DNA of 39,735 bases from Bacteroidia bacterium (GTDB lineage Bacteria; Bacteroidota; Bacteroidia; J057; JANWXU01). Numbering within the stretch: the first letter of the stretch is position 1; each line of letters starts with the position of its first letter. Below, piece after piece: positions 1 to 8,875 of this stretch. The DNA is taken from contig JANWXU010000024.1 of the NCBI GenBank assembly GCA_025057395.1, positions 2,413-42,147 of the forward strand. The letters are read 5' to 3'. The notes under the pieces were generated by a model. The model was not told the origin of the DNA. It saw only the letters and a list, made by a program, of their open reading frames with translations, and did no database searches. The translations under genes and the position numbers were made by a program.

Positions 1-3000
1 CATTATAAATGTAACTTCCTGCTGGGGTAACGCTTACTATAAACCGCCCGTCGTTTGCACCTGGCTGCGTTTCGTTTGTCACTTGTACTGTAGCTGTAGG
101 AGCAGGTATTACCGTAACGTTAATCGAAGAAATAGCTGTAGCACAACCTGCTTTGCTCAGGCGAAGTTCATAAGTGCCACTTTGCGTAGCAGTAAGGGTT
201 TGGCTAGTACCTACAGTATTGCCTGCCCGCAACCACTGGTAACTAAACTCACTTCCTACAAAAGCGGTACTTAACCGCACATCTCCACACCCTTCAGTAG
301 CTGTAATTGGAAAACCCGAATTAGGACAAGGCGCCGGCAATACACGTACTGTCGCACTTCCACTCACTTGACCTGCCCCACAATTATTAGCATCCGTCAC
401 ACTTACTAATATATAAGTTCTATCGCCTACCGCAGTAGGAGTTACTACCAGACGATAAGTAAAGGGTGAAGTTCCATTGATGTTGCTTACAGTAATAGGA
501 TTATTATTTGCTTCCCGATACTGGAAGCTCCATGGACCACGTCCTGTTAATACTACTGTTAATTCAGCTGTTTGCCCTAGCGTAATTTGTTGTTCTGGAG
601 CACTTAGGGTAGCTGTTGCCCCTTGCCCTGTTACATTCACAGTAGCAGTACCACTTATTTGCCCCGTGCCACAATAAATACTACTTACTGAACCTAAAGT
701 GTAGGTATTATTACCTTGCGCTGTAGGTGTAACAGTAAAAGTAAATGTGTTAGCGAAAATCGGGTTGCCATTATTAAGCGGAATTTCTTCCCCTCCATTA
801 ACGCGATATGTACCAAAGAAAGGTTGAATGCCCGTAAAATTCACCGTTATAGTAGAACTTTGTCCACCACATATAGAAGCAGGTACCCCGCCACTAATAC
901 TAGCCGTTGTGGCTGGTAATACATTTACACTTCTGGTAGTTTGAGCGCTTCCTAAAGCACAGCCATTAGCATCAGTTCCGCCTGTAATGCGGAAAGTACG
1001 AATACCTCCTGCGCTAGGAGTAACTACTAATCCAAAAGGCGAACGCTGAATATTATTCACTACCACAGGAGAGCCATTATTTTCAGTATAAGTTAAGCTA
1101 AAGGGTGGAGTGCCTATCAAATCTACTAGCAACAATGCTTGCTCACCCTGACACACTAATTGAGTACTCGCTACCCCACCAAACTCTACAGAAGTAGGCG
1201 GACTTATCGATACACGCCCTTCACCACTTACTTGCGTGCTCACACAACCTGTATTATCCACCACATCTATTAGGGTATAAGTATACCTTCCGGCCTCTGT
1301 AGGAGTAACTGTAAAATTGAAAGGTGAAGTATTGATATTATTAATTACAGTAGGGTTGCCTGCTCCTGAACGGTACCTTACAGTAAACGGAGCCTGGCCT
1401 GTCAAATTTAAAGTTAAAGTTGCTGGCTGTATAGGAGAACACCCCTTAACATCCCCACTAATGGTAGCTGTAGGTAAAGTACGTACCGGAACAGTGACTA
1501 TACTATTAAGTCCTGTAGCTGTACAAATAGCATCTGTAACCTCGGTTATAGAATAGATAGTAGTAGTATTGGGGCGTACTGTCAAAGTATAAGGAGTACT
1601 TGTTGCTGTAAAACTCCTTACTTCTCCTCCCTCTGTATAACGCACAGTGAAACCCGGTGTACCACTTAAATTTACTACCAGTTGAACATCAGTGCCAGCA
1701 CAAACTGGTGCAGGAGCCGCTCCAAAAGAGGCTGTAGGCCGTGCCACTACTCTAACTACTACTTCGTCACTTCGAGTACAGCCATTAGCATCGGTAGCAC
1801 TAGCTGTGTAAGTATACGTTCCCGTTGCTAGCCCCGATACTGTAGGGGTGGCTGTGTTAAAGCCTACTAGCCCAGTAGTTGGAGTCCAACTAAAGCTTTG
1901 GGCTATACTTCCACTTACAGTTGCTGTAAGCTGCCGACTATCTCCTACACACATAGTAACATCATCGCCAGCACTAATAGTCAAGGTACTACTAATCACC
2001 GTAACATTTACACTTGCACTTCCCGTGCAACCATTAACATCGGTTGCAGTAGCCGTGTATACATAACTGCCGGCTGTAGGATTATTGATAATAGGATTGG
2101 CAATAGTGGTATTACTTAAGAAAGTTATTCCTACTGCAGGGTTAGAGCTCCAAACAAAGCTAGCTGTACCCCCTCCTTGAATACTTGCATTTAGCTGCCT
2201 ACTGCTTTGCGTACACATGATGAAATTAGGATCTACTACTACCGTAGGCAAAGCATTTACTGTAACCACAATGCTAGCATTTGCTGTGCAGCCATTAGCG
2301 TCCGTTACGTTTGCAGCATAAGTATACGTACCTGCTGGAGCATTCAAAATGGTAGGATTAGGGGCACTCACATTATTTAGAAATCCGGTTGCGGCTGGGG
2401 GAGTAGCACTCCAAGAATACGAATATGGTTGCTGACCACCCGTTACAGTAGGAGTAAGTTGTTGAGAAGTACCTACACAAAAACTTATATTTCCTCCAAA
2501 AGCCACTACCGGACGAGCTACTACATTAACCACTACCTCGTCTGTATTACTACAATTATTAGCATCCGTAACTGTAATTCGATAAGTATAAGAGCCAGGG
2601 GTAGCGTTTAGGATTGCGGGATTCAACGTGTTGGTATTGCTCAAAAAGCTAAGCCCAATAATTGGCGTACAAGACCAGCTTATTGTTTGTGCTGTGCCAA
2701 AACTAATACTTGCTGCTAAGCTCTTGGTATTATCGCCCTGGCATATCGTTTGGTCTGCACCAGCATTTACTATTACTCCACTACTAACGGATAGGTTAAA
2801 GTTAGCACTAGCAGTACAACTATTAGCATCCGTTACATTCACAGTATAACTATAACTTCCTGCTACAGGATTATTTACTGTAGGATTAGAAATTGTGGTA
2901 TTAGAAAGAAAACCATTAGCTGGTACACTACTCCAATTATATTTATATTCTGTAGCTCCTCCTAGTGCTATGGCAGTAAGTTGAGCTGTAGTGCCTGCAC

Positions 3001-3575
3001 AAATACTACTTGGACCATTAATATTTACTACCAAGTTGTTATTCACAGGGTTCACTATTAAAGAAGCACTGCCTGTACAAGAACCATCGGATACTACTAC
3101 CGTTAAGTTGGCAGGAGTAGCATTTGCCGGAAGGGTTATTGTGGGGTTAGATATATTATTAGCACTTAAGTAATTTACATTTGTGCCGCTCCAGGTATAA
3201 GTATAACCCGAAACATTAGGTAGCACTTGCAATTGCCGAGAAGCGCCACGACATAAATTAAAACTAGATACAGTTTGGTTATTAGCTTGGATGGATACGC
3301 TTAAGCTTTGAGCTACAGTTACCGTAGCATTTGCTGTTTTTACACAGTTATTTGCGTCTGTAACTGTCACAGTATAATTATATACCCCAGCAGTAGGTAA
3401 ATTTACTGTAATGCTGCTTCCTGTATTGCTACCCACAATACCTGGCCCACTCCAATTGTATACGTATGTTGGAATACCCTTACTTACCGTTGCAGAAAGC
3501 TGCGCGTTCGATCCTGTACAAGTAGAAGTACTAGGCACCGTTACCGTCATAAAATCACATACTGTAGCTGTTCGC
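1..3575 (-). repeat. PKD/SprB-like repeat array, period about 260 bp
   Basis: Plus-strand copies of the complement of a DAN[GSN]C codon block recur at about 375, 960, 1790, 2030, 2290, 2552, 2818 and 3345. Between 1790 and 2818 the spacing is 240-265 bp, equal to about 80-88 residues per repeat. The protein motif is Y.....VTDANGC followed by a V.V stretch. The left part (1-1700) has a related but distinct repeat type, with motifs such as LTGQAPFTVRYR and FTVTPT. The array continues past the left edge. Confidence 0.8.
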
Positions 3576-6500
3576 TTAGGCTTAATATTATCTTGGTAAC
3601 CATAAGTTTGTTCATTGTTTTCAATAAGTAACACATCATCGGGGATTACGGTACCGTTAAAGGCTTCTACGTTGTAGGGAGTAGGTCGTGTATTAGGAGT
3701 TTGGTCGTCTTCGTTACCAGCAAGCCATGGACTGTACACTACTTGAGTTGCACTTGCACCCAAAATCTGCTGCCTGGGCGTAGTTTGGCTACTAATAGGC
3801 GCATTCGGGTCAGGGTTCAAACGGGGTGTTCCATCCCCTCCTACAGGATTAGAAGCTACTTGTGGACCCGTAGCTACTCCCCACCAATTATTAGTTGCTT
3901 CTAAAGTACCACTACCCTCATGCCGAATACCACAACCCATTGTACCCGCATTGTAATTATTGTTGTGGAATAAATTTCTTTCTACCTTTAGCCCACTTGC
4001 GGAGCTTGCACTTTGTACTACTAGCCCATTTTGTAAATTATTACGCAAGATGTTACGAGCAATATTTACGTTGCTTGCGTTATTAGAAAAAAACGTAATT
4101 CCTCCCTGGTTAATAGCATTACCTGTATTATTATTCCACACTTCATTATAAGTGATATTCAAGTTAGCTAAGGGGCCACTATTACTCTGGGCAAAAATAC
4201 CACTTTGCGAATGATATAGAATTAAATTTCCATCCACCTCCACATTACTTACTCCATCCAAACGAATGGCTGTAGCCGAAGCCGAAGCGGGACTATTAGG
4301 ATTAAAAATAGCTACCGGATTACCATTTTGGTATACATAACGACGACCATCAAATACGTTATCAGTAATCGAGCCTTTTTTAACTCCCGTAAGGCTAAGC
4401 ATAATGCCACCTGGACTAAACGAACCACTTCGGAAACGGCAATCATCAATAATTATTTCTCCTGTGTGATTGGTAAAGTTAAAGTTAGTAAGAATAGCTG
4501 CCGAACCTCGATTATCAATAAGGCAGTTTTTAAGTACCACATTCGCAGAAGTACCTACAGCTTCAACCGCCCTATTAACACTCGCATTGATGGTAAAGCC
4601 ATTGATAGTTACATTAGCATTATCTCCAATAGTAATTGTATTACCTAAGAAATTTTGGTCAATTTGAGCTTCATTAATGTTATAAAAACCAAATTGATTA
4701 AGATCTACATTAATGGAGCGGTTGATATCAAATGGAGATACGTCCTTATACTTAATTGCATTGAGGGTCCATTGCGTATTAGCAGGAAAAGTAATGTTTT
4801 CTCGATACACTCCCGGATGTACCCAAACTCTATCTCCACTTTTTCCTAATTGAATGGCTTTGCTAATATAGCCAATCTCAAGCCCTAAGTTATTGCGAGG
4901 AATTAAGTTTTTAGCGGCTACGGTAGCGGGAGTACCCTGCGTAGATTGCCCTGGAATATTTTGTGGAGTATTTCCCCCATAAAGCTCGGCAACATACCAA
5001 TCTTTAGGAGCAGTAAGTTGTACACCAATAGTACCCAGGTCATCATCTGGCACGTTACTTCCTCCCAGCCAGGGCGAATAAGCTACAATCTTGTTAGTGG
5101 TGATAATCGATTGTCCTTGGGAAGCATTCCAAGGGTTAGTATTATTGGTCGTTTCAAAGGGACCTAAAGCGTCGCTTCCTCCCCACCAGTTACCCGTTGC
5201 ATCCAGTTGGTGCCCTGCTGCACCTCCCTGTAAAATTCGTAACCCCGCGTCATTTCCATTCAAAATATTGTAATTTATACGAATATTTCTCAAGATAGGA
5301 TCATTGGTATTACTCAGGATACAAGCAATACCTGAAATCTTGTTATTAGTAATAGAGTTATTTAGAATTTGCAAGGTAGTAGTAGCAGTATTATTCGAAA
5401 TATTAAAATATATTCCGCCATCATTAGCGCTGCTTTCTCGATTAGCATTGTCAATATTATTTTCTTGTATAGTAACAGTATTAATAGCCAAGTTAGTAGC
5501 ATCTTCAATATAAATTCCTGAGCGGCGCATATTGGTAATATTATTTCTATAAATGCTAAGGCTGTTGCCTCCTCGTACATAAATGCCGTTTTCTGTACCC
5601 GGAGTAGGAATTAAAGTAGCGGCTGCATCAAAATCAGTAATCAAATTATTTTCTATTCTTCCTCCAATTGGCCCATCAATTTCAATACGGTTTCCTCTTA
5701 CTCGAGTTAAAATATTATTCCTAATAAATGCAGTAAGAGCAGTAGTAGAATTAATACGAATACCTCGTTGAGAATAAGTACTAGCTAAAGTATTATTCTC
5801 TATTCGGTGGCTTACGCCACTAATTACCTCAATACACGTAGCTTGACTCAGTGCCGTAGAGCTTCCTACTTGCGAAATATTGTTGCTAGTTACAATAGCA
5901 GAGTCTATAGGCTCATTAGTTCCTGTGCCGCCTATGCGAATGCCAAACGCTGCACCGCTGTTTTCTAAAACATTATTAAGGGTATTACTTTCTACACGGG
6001 CACGTACTCCCCCCTGCGCCTGAAGAAGAGCAGCAGTGATAGTAGCTCCACTGTACTTAAATGCTGAGATCGAGTTATTCTTTACCTCGGGAAATCGTAT
6101 ACTTTTAACATGAATAGCTCCTCCATCACTCTGGCAATTAGTAATAGTATTTTCACTTATAAGAGTATTATCCACATTTCCTACTCCTCCAGGTATATCT
6201 TCCACAAAAATCAATGGGCGGGTATTATTATTAGCTGTTGTAATAGAACTGATAGCATTACGCTGAATAAAGCTATTAGGACTGCCATTTACGTATATGC
6301 AACCAAATGCTGTAGGTGTGGTTATCGAAACATTATTGAAACTATTATCTGTAATTTGAACACTAATATTATTATTAGGAGTTCCGGGAGTAACATTTAT
6401 AATACTCGTGTTAGCCGCAGGGTTAAAATCCACAAACTTATTATTCTGAACACTCACACTTTTACAATTTTGAATAGTAACACTTGCAAGGGCATTACCA

Positions 6501-7234
6501 CTACCCCCTCCCAAAAACTCATTTCCCGACACCGTAACATTTCCAATTACTACATCCTGTACGCTAAAAGGCTGGTGGTTAGCAGAAGTAACTCCTACCA
6601 CTCGGTTGTTTACATATTCAAAACTGGCAATATTTTGAAACTGGTTAGTAGAAGGTAAATTTCCTGTAAATATATTATTTCTGAGAACAATATTTGCGTT
6701 ATTATTTGCAGTCGTAATAGTAAAACCACTATTTTCAAAAGTAAAGCCTTCAAAGATGATAGTATTATTAGTTCCTACCGGGTTAGTGACAGTTTGCCCT
6801 ACTATACGGGCTTCTGAAAGTGAGTTAGGTACCCTCCCCGTAGTATTAGGATTTTGATTAAAGGTTTGAGCAGCACGGAAAATAAAGGTTTTATTAGTTG
6901 GCTGGTTACCGTTAAAAGCAAAATATCCTGTCCCTGTGCTGGCTAGATTAAAATTAGTATTATTATAGGTCCCCGGTTTTACCATTACAATTAGTCCAGA
7001 TAAGTGATAATTGGGTATAATAGGAAGCGAACCCGATTCTACTGCTTGCTGTAGAGTGCTGCACGGCTCTGCTTCCGTCCCTTTCCATGGACCTGGCCAA
7101 TCGTCATCTATCCAAACAACAGGTAGATTTTGGGCAGGCAAGGGTTGCCCAAACACAATCCAGAATGTAGCTACTAGCGCTATTAAAAAGTAAGTTTTCG
7201 AATACTTCCAATACTTTTGTAATATAGTACTCAT
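1..7234 (-). CDS. Giant secreted beta-helix / PKD-SprB-like repeat adhesin (C-terminus beyond left edge)
   Basis: Reading the minus strand from ATG at 7234, the frame stays open to base 2, giving 2411 visible codons and no stop. Residues 1-35 form a signal peptide (a hydrophobic run, then PLPAQN). Residues of about 60-690 and 740-1120 are two right-handed parallel beta-helix modules, rich in xNNxI and INxNxI rungs. Each opens with a PGxY motif (KPGTYNN; HPGVYREN) and ends with NWWG (about residues 680 and 1115), as in NosD/PbH1-type proteins. From residue about 1225 the chain is PKD/SprB-like repeats of about 85 residues marked by VTDANGC-type motifs. They then grade into Ig-like repeats with LPTATISG and QPF/PPF-type strands. 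The architecture fits a surface adhesin or gliding-type filament exported through Sec and T9SS. The expected C-terminal sorting domain lies outside the window, so that part is inference. A good promoter sits just upstream. Function and ligand are unknown. Confidence 0.93.
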   Translation of the reverse strand, partial: MSTILQKYWKYSKTYFLIALVATFWIVFGQPLPAQNLPVVWIDDDWPGPWKGTEAEPCSTLQQAVESGSLPIIPNYHLSGLIVMVKPGTYNNTNFNLASTGTGYFAFNGNQPTNKTFIFRAAQTFNQNPNTTGRVPNSLSEARIVGQTVTNPVGTNNTIIFEGFTFENSGFTITTANNNANIVLRNNIFTGNLPSTNQFQNIASFEYVNNRVVGVTSANHQPFSVQDVVIGNVTVSGNEFLGGGSGNALASVTIQNCKSVSVQNNKFVDFNPAANTSIINVTPGTPNNNISVQITDNSFNNVSITTPTAFGCIYVNGSPNSFIQRNAISSITTANNNTRPLIFVEDIPGGVGNVDNTLISENTITNCQSDGGAIHVKSIRFPEVKNNSISAFKYSGATITAALLQAQGGVRARVESNTLNNVLENSGAAFGIRIGGTGTNEPIDSAIVTSNNISQVGSSTALSQATCIEVISGVSHRIENNTLASTYSQRGIRINSTTALTAFIRNNILTRVRGNRIEIDGPIGGRIENNLITDFDAAATLIPTPGTENGIYVRGGNSLSIYRNNITNMRRSGIYIEDATNLAINTVTIQENNIDNANRESSANDGGIYFNISNNTATTTLQILNNSITNNKISGIACILSNTNDPILRNIRINYNILNGNDAGLRILQGGAAGHQLDATGNWWGGSDALGPFETTNNTNPWNASQGQSIITTNKIVAYSPWLGGSNVPDDDLGTIGVQLTAPKDWYVAELYGGNTPQNIPGQSTQGTPATVAAKNLIPRNNLGLEIGYISKAIQLGKSGDRVWVHPGVYRENITFPANTQWTLNAIKYKDVSPFDINRSINVDLNQFGFYNINEAQIDQNFLGNTITIGDNANVTINGFTINASVNRAVEAVGTSANVVLKNCLIDNRGSAAILTNFNFTNHTGEIIIDDCRFRSGSFSPGGIMLSLTGVKKGSITDNVFDGRRYVYQNGNPVAIFNPNSPASASATAIRLDGVSNVEVDGNLILYHSQSGIFAQSNSGPLANLNITYNEVWNNNTGNAINQGGITFFSNNASNVNIARNILRNNLQNGLVVQSASSASGLKVERNLFHNNNYNAGTMGCGIRHEGSGTLEATNNWWGVATGPQVASNPVGGDGTPRLNPDPNAPISSQTTPRQQILGASATQVVYSPWLAGNEDDQTPNTRPTPYNVEAFNGTVIPDDVLLIENNEQTYGYQDNIKPKRTATVCDFMTVTVPSTSTCTGSNAQLSATVSKGIPTYVYNWSGPGIVGSNTGSSITVNLPTAGVYNYTVTVTDANNCVKTANATVTVAQSLSVSIQANNQTVSSFNLCRGASRQLQVLPNVSGYTYTWSGTNVNYLSANNISNPTITLPANATPANLTVVVSDGSCTGSASLIVNPVNNNLVVNINGPSSICAGTTAQLTAIALGGATEYKYNWSSVPANGFLSNTTISNPTVNNPVAGSYSYTVNVTDANSCTASANFNLSVSSGVIVNAGADQTICQGDNTKSLAASISFGTAQTISWSCTPIIGLSFLSNTNTLNPAILNATPGSYTYRITVTDANNCSNTDEVVVNVVARPVVAFGGNISFCVGTSQQLTPTVTGGQQPYSYSWSATPPAATGFLNNVSAPNPTILNAPAGTYTYAANVTDANGCTANASIVVTVNALPTVVVDPNFIMCTQSSRQLNASIQGGGTASFVWSSNPAVGITFLSNTTIANPIINNPTAGSYVYTATATDVNGCTGSASVNVTVISSTLTISAGDDVTMCVGDSRQLTATVSGSIAQSFSWTPTTGLVGFNTATPTVSGLATGTYTYTASATDANGCTRSDEVVVRVVARPTASFGAAPAPVCAGTDVQLVVNLSGTPGFTVRYTEGGEVRSFTATSTPYTLTVRPNTTTIYSITEVTDAICTATGLNSIVTVPVRTLPTATISGDVKGCSPIQPATLTLNLTGQAPFTVRYRSGAGNPTVINNINTSPFNFTVTPTEAGRYTYTLIDVVDNTGCVSTQVSGEGRVSISPPTSVEFGGVASTQLVCQGEQALLLVDLIGTPPFSLTYTENNGSPVVVNNIQRSPFGLVVTPSAGGIRTFRITGGTDANGCALGSAQTTRSVNVLPATTASISGGVPASICGGQSSTITVNFTGIQPFFGTYRVNGGEEIPLNNGNPIFANTFTFTVTPTAQGNNTYTLGSVSSIYCGTGQISGTATVNVTGQGATATLSAPEQQITLGQTAELTVVLTGRGPWSFQYREANNNPITVSNINGTSPFTYRLVVTPTAVGDRTYILVSVTDANNCGAGQVSGSATVRVLPAPCPNSGFPITATEGCGDVRLSTAFVGSEFSYQWLRAGNTVGTSQTLTATQSGTYELRLSKAGCATAISSINVTVIPAPTATVQVTNETQPGANDGRFIVSVTPAGSYIYN
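3860..7060 (-). repeat. Two tandem right-handed beta-helix modules within the giant adhesin
   Basis: This is the coding DNA for two beta-helix blocks. Module 1 is at about 5160-7060 and module 2 at about 3860-5010. Both are dominated by short asparagine-rich rungs and both finish with an NWWG segment followed by a GP.......NP stretch, then a SPWLxG motif (about 5060 and 3725). The shared order of landmarks suggests an ancient module duplication. The rungs have drifted too far for DNA-level repeats to be visible. Confidence 0.75.
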
Positions 7235-7257
7235 TTGCTTTTTGGTTTAGAATTATG

Positions 7258-7286
7258 CAAATTTAAGAAAAATGTTGAACGAACAA
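7258..7286 (-). promoter_or_regulatory. Bacteroidota-type promoter of the giant adhesin
   Basis: On the minus strand, TTG at 7286-7284 is followed after 18 bases by TAAATTTG at 7265-7258, an exact match to the TAnnTTTG -7 box. Transcription would begin near 7251, about 17 bases before the ATG at 7234. Confidence 0.6.
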
Positions 7287-7387
7287 GGACAAAATTTACT
7301 GCAGGAAAAAGGTTCTATATTATACTTTATTTTTTCGTGAATATCAAAGATTTATGAATAAAGGTACATAAATACTTATAAATATTT

Positions 7388-8422
7388 TTAGAAAAGTATA
7401 GGCTGCTCAAAAATTTGAACTATTGCCTTTTTTAAAGCCGCTGGTAGGGCAGCCTTAGAAAGCTCCGAATAGCTAAGCCAAAGTACCTGTTCCCCCTCTA
7501 ACTTATAATAAACTGAACTATCGTTCTGATACTTATAAATGGCAAAGTGCATATCAAAATGAGTAAAGGTATGCTTTCCTTGAAAAACTAAGGGTAGTTC
7601 TTCTAATTTCAAGAAAGCTTCTTCTTGTACTTCATTATAAGGCAATACCCATAGCAATTTCCAAAAGCTTTTTTTATCTTTTTGTATAAGTAAAATTTGA
7701 GAATTACTATTTTGAACAAGAAAAAAGTGGTAATACTTAATTCTTCGCTTTAAAGTTTTACTTTTATAAGGAAAGAGCCCCTGTTGCTTTTGTATAAAAG
7801 CAAGGCAGGCACTTTGCAAAGGACATAGGTGACAACTTGGTTTTTGGGGAGTACAAATAAGAGCACCTAAGTCCATAAGTGCGTTATTAAATTCAGCACT
7901 ATTTTGACCCTGTAGCCAAGTATTCACTTTCTCCTGATAATAATTTTTACATTCAATAGGGGTAGAATCTGCATAAAAACGACTAACAATACGTAATACA
8001 TTGCCATCGAGCACTACTACAGGAGCTTGATAAGCAAAAGAAGCAATAGCATTAGCTGTATAAGAACCGATTCCCTTAAGTTGTAATAGTTCTCGAGGGT
8101 CGGCAGGAAGTTTGCCTCCATAGTTTTTAACCAGCTGCTGAGCAGTAGCATGCAAATGAATAGCACGGCTATAATAACCTAAACCTTGCCATACTTGCAA
8201 AACCTGGTTAATATTAGCTTGAGCAAGAGCATACACATTAGGAAAAGCTTCAATAAAGCGCAAGTAATACTGCCACCCTTGATTAACACGTGTTTGTTGT
8301 AAAATAACTTCTGAAATCCAAATTTTATAAGGATCTTTAATCTCACGCCAGGGGAGTTTTCTACCATTTTTACGGTACCACTCAATTAATTTTTGACAAA
8401 GCTCTAGTGAAAAAAATTGCAC
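7388..8422 (-). CDS. mutY: A/G-specific adenine glycosylase MutY
   Basis: MutY removes adenine mispaired with 8-oxoguanine or guanine in base excision repair. With GTG at 8422 as start the protein is 344 residues. The catalytic Glu is residue 38 (SEVILQQT), the helix-hairpin-helix is LKGIGSYTANAI and the catalytic Asp is residue 139 (VLDGNVLRI). The iron-sulfur loop is C190-x6-C197-x2-C200-x5-C206. The C-terminal third is the NUDIX-like 8-oxoG recognition domain with FTHFDMHF. These positions lie within two residues of E. coli MutY (E37, D138, C192-C208), which is why I prefer GTG 8422. An in-frame ATG at 8491 would add 23 residues and run through the likely HU promoter. It is divergent from HU, and the giant adhesin lies downstream on the same strand with its own promoter. 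Confidence 0.95.
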   Translation of the reverse strand: MQFFSLELCQKLIEWYRKNGRKLPWREIKDPYKIWISEVILQQTRVNQGWQYYLRFIEAFPNVYALAQANINQVLQVWQGLGYYSRAIHLHATAQQLVKNYGGKLPADPRELLQLKGIGSYTANAIASFAYQAPVVVLDGNVLRIVSRFYADSTPIECKNYYQEKVNTWLQGQNSAEFNNALMDLGALICTPQKPSCHLCPLQSACLAFIQKQQGLFPYKSKTLKRRIKYYHFFLVQNSNSQILLIQKDKKSFWKLLWVLPYNEVQEEAFLKLEELPLVFQGKHTFTHFDMHFAIYKYQNDSSVYYKLEGEQVLWLSYSELSKAALPAALKKAIVQIFEQPILF

Positions 8423-8440
8423 AATCACATTATCAAAAGC

Positions 8441-8471
8441 TTTACTTAAAACTAATTTTACTCTATCTTTG
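8441..8471 (+). promoter_or_regulatory. Probable HU-gene promoter
   Basis: TATCTTTG at 8464-8471 is an exact TAnnTTTG -7 box about 48 bases before the HU start. A weak -33-like TTTAC lies at 8441-8445, 18 bases upstream. The element overlaps the optional N-terminal extension of divergent mutY. The -33 part is the uncertain half. Confidence 0.45.
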
Positions 8472-8518
8472 CGAAAATATTTGATTTTCAAATTAAAACC
8501 TAGTACAAGTCAAGTGTT

Positions 8519-8869
8519 GTGACAAAAGCAGAACTTGTTGCCAAAATTGCGGAAAGAACTAATATGGATAAAGAGGAAGTAGCTCTAGTAGTAGAAGAAT
8601 TCTGCAGAATTGTTAAAGAATCGGTAATTAGTGGCGAGCCGGTGTTCATCCGGCGCTTTGGCAGTTTTGTGCTCAAAAAAAGAGCAGCCAAAAAAGGAAG
8701 AAATATTAAACAAAATCTGATTGTGGATATTCCCGCACACTTTATACCTAATTTTAAGCCTTCTAAGCAATTTAGTGAAAAAGTGAAAAATAGCTCTATT
8801 CTCCAGAATCTAATTAATGATCCTAATTTTGATAGACGAAATATTCGGGATTTTTTAAAAGATGAATAA
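8519..8869 (+). CDS. HU/IHF-family DNA-binding protein
   Basis: This is a small nucleoid-associated protein of the HU/IHF family, 116 residues. The N-terminal helices (TKAELVAKIAERTNM) form the dimer core. The characteristic segment FIRRFGSFVLKKR precedes the DNA-binding arm, whose usual RNP tip is here replaced by a short loop around KKGRNIKQN. PAHFIPNFKPSKQF is the conserved arm-exit segment ending in FKPS. The start is GTG at 8519, chosen because it begins the helix exactly where HU proteins begin and no ATG precedes it. The last 25 residues (NDPNFDRRNIRDFL region) are a tail beyond the normal roughly 90-residue HU. The next gene starts 6 bases after the stop, so the two are likely cotranscribed. 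Confidence 0.93.
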   Translation: MTKAELVAKIAERTNMDKEEVALVVEEFCRIVKESVISGEPVFIRRFGSFVLKKRAAKKGRNIKQNLIVDIPAHFIPNFKPSKQFSEKVKNSSILQNLINDPNFDRRNIRDFLKDE

Positions 8870-8875
8870 CAAATA

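Noticed and set aside
1-3575. Regular recurrence of near-identical 20-base blocks about every 260 bases, considered as CRISPR or DNA repeats
   Set aside because: The blocks are in-frame codons of the DANGC protein motif, vary at wobble bases, and the spacing is far too long for CRISPR.
5362-5580. A 72-codon hydrophobic minus-strand ORF that could be read as a small membrane protein
   Set aside because: It is another frame of the asparagine/isoleucine-rich beta-helix code; AT-rich codons read as Leu and Ile by chance.
1-7200. Many short plus-strand ORFs of 60-180 codons
   Set aside because: They lie opposite one continuous minus-strand frame with a signal peptide and recognisable domains. 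Their products are low-complexity (Thr, Val, Tyr, Asn-rich), with no ribosome sites and no family resemblance.
8423-8491. ATG 8491 as the mutY start
   Set aside because: The extra 23 residues have no counterpart in E. coli MutY and cover the probable HU promoter; GTG 8422 aligns all catalytic positions.
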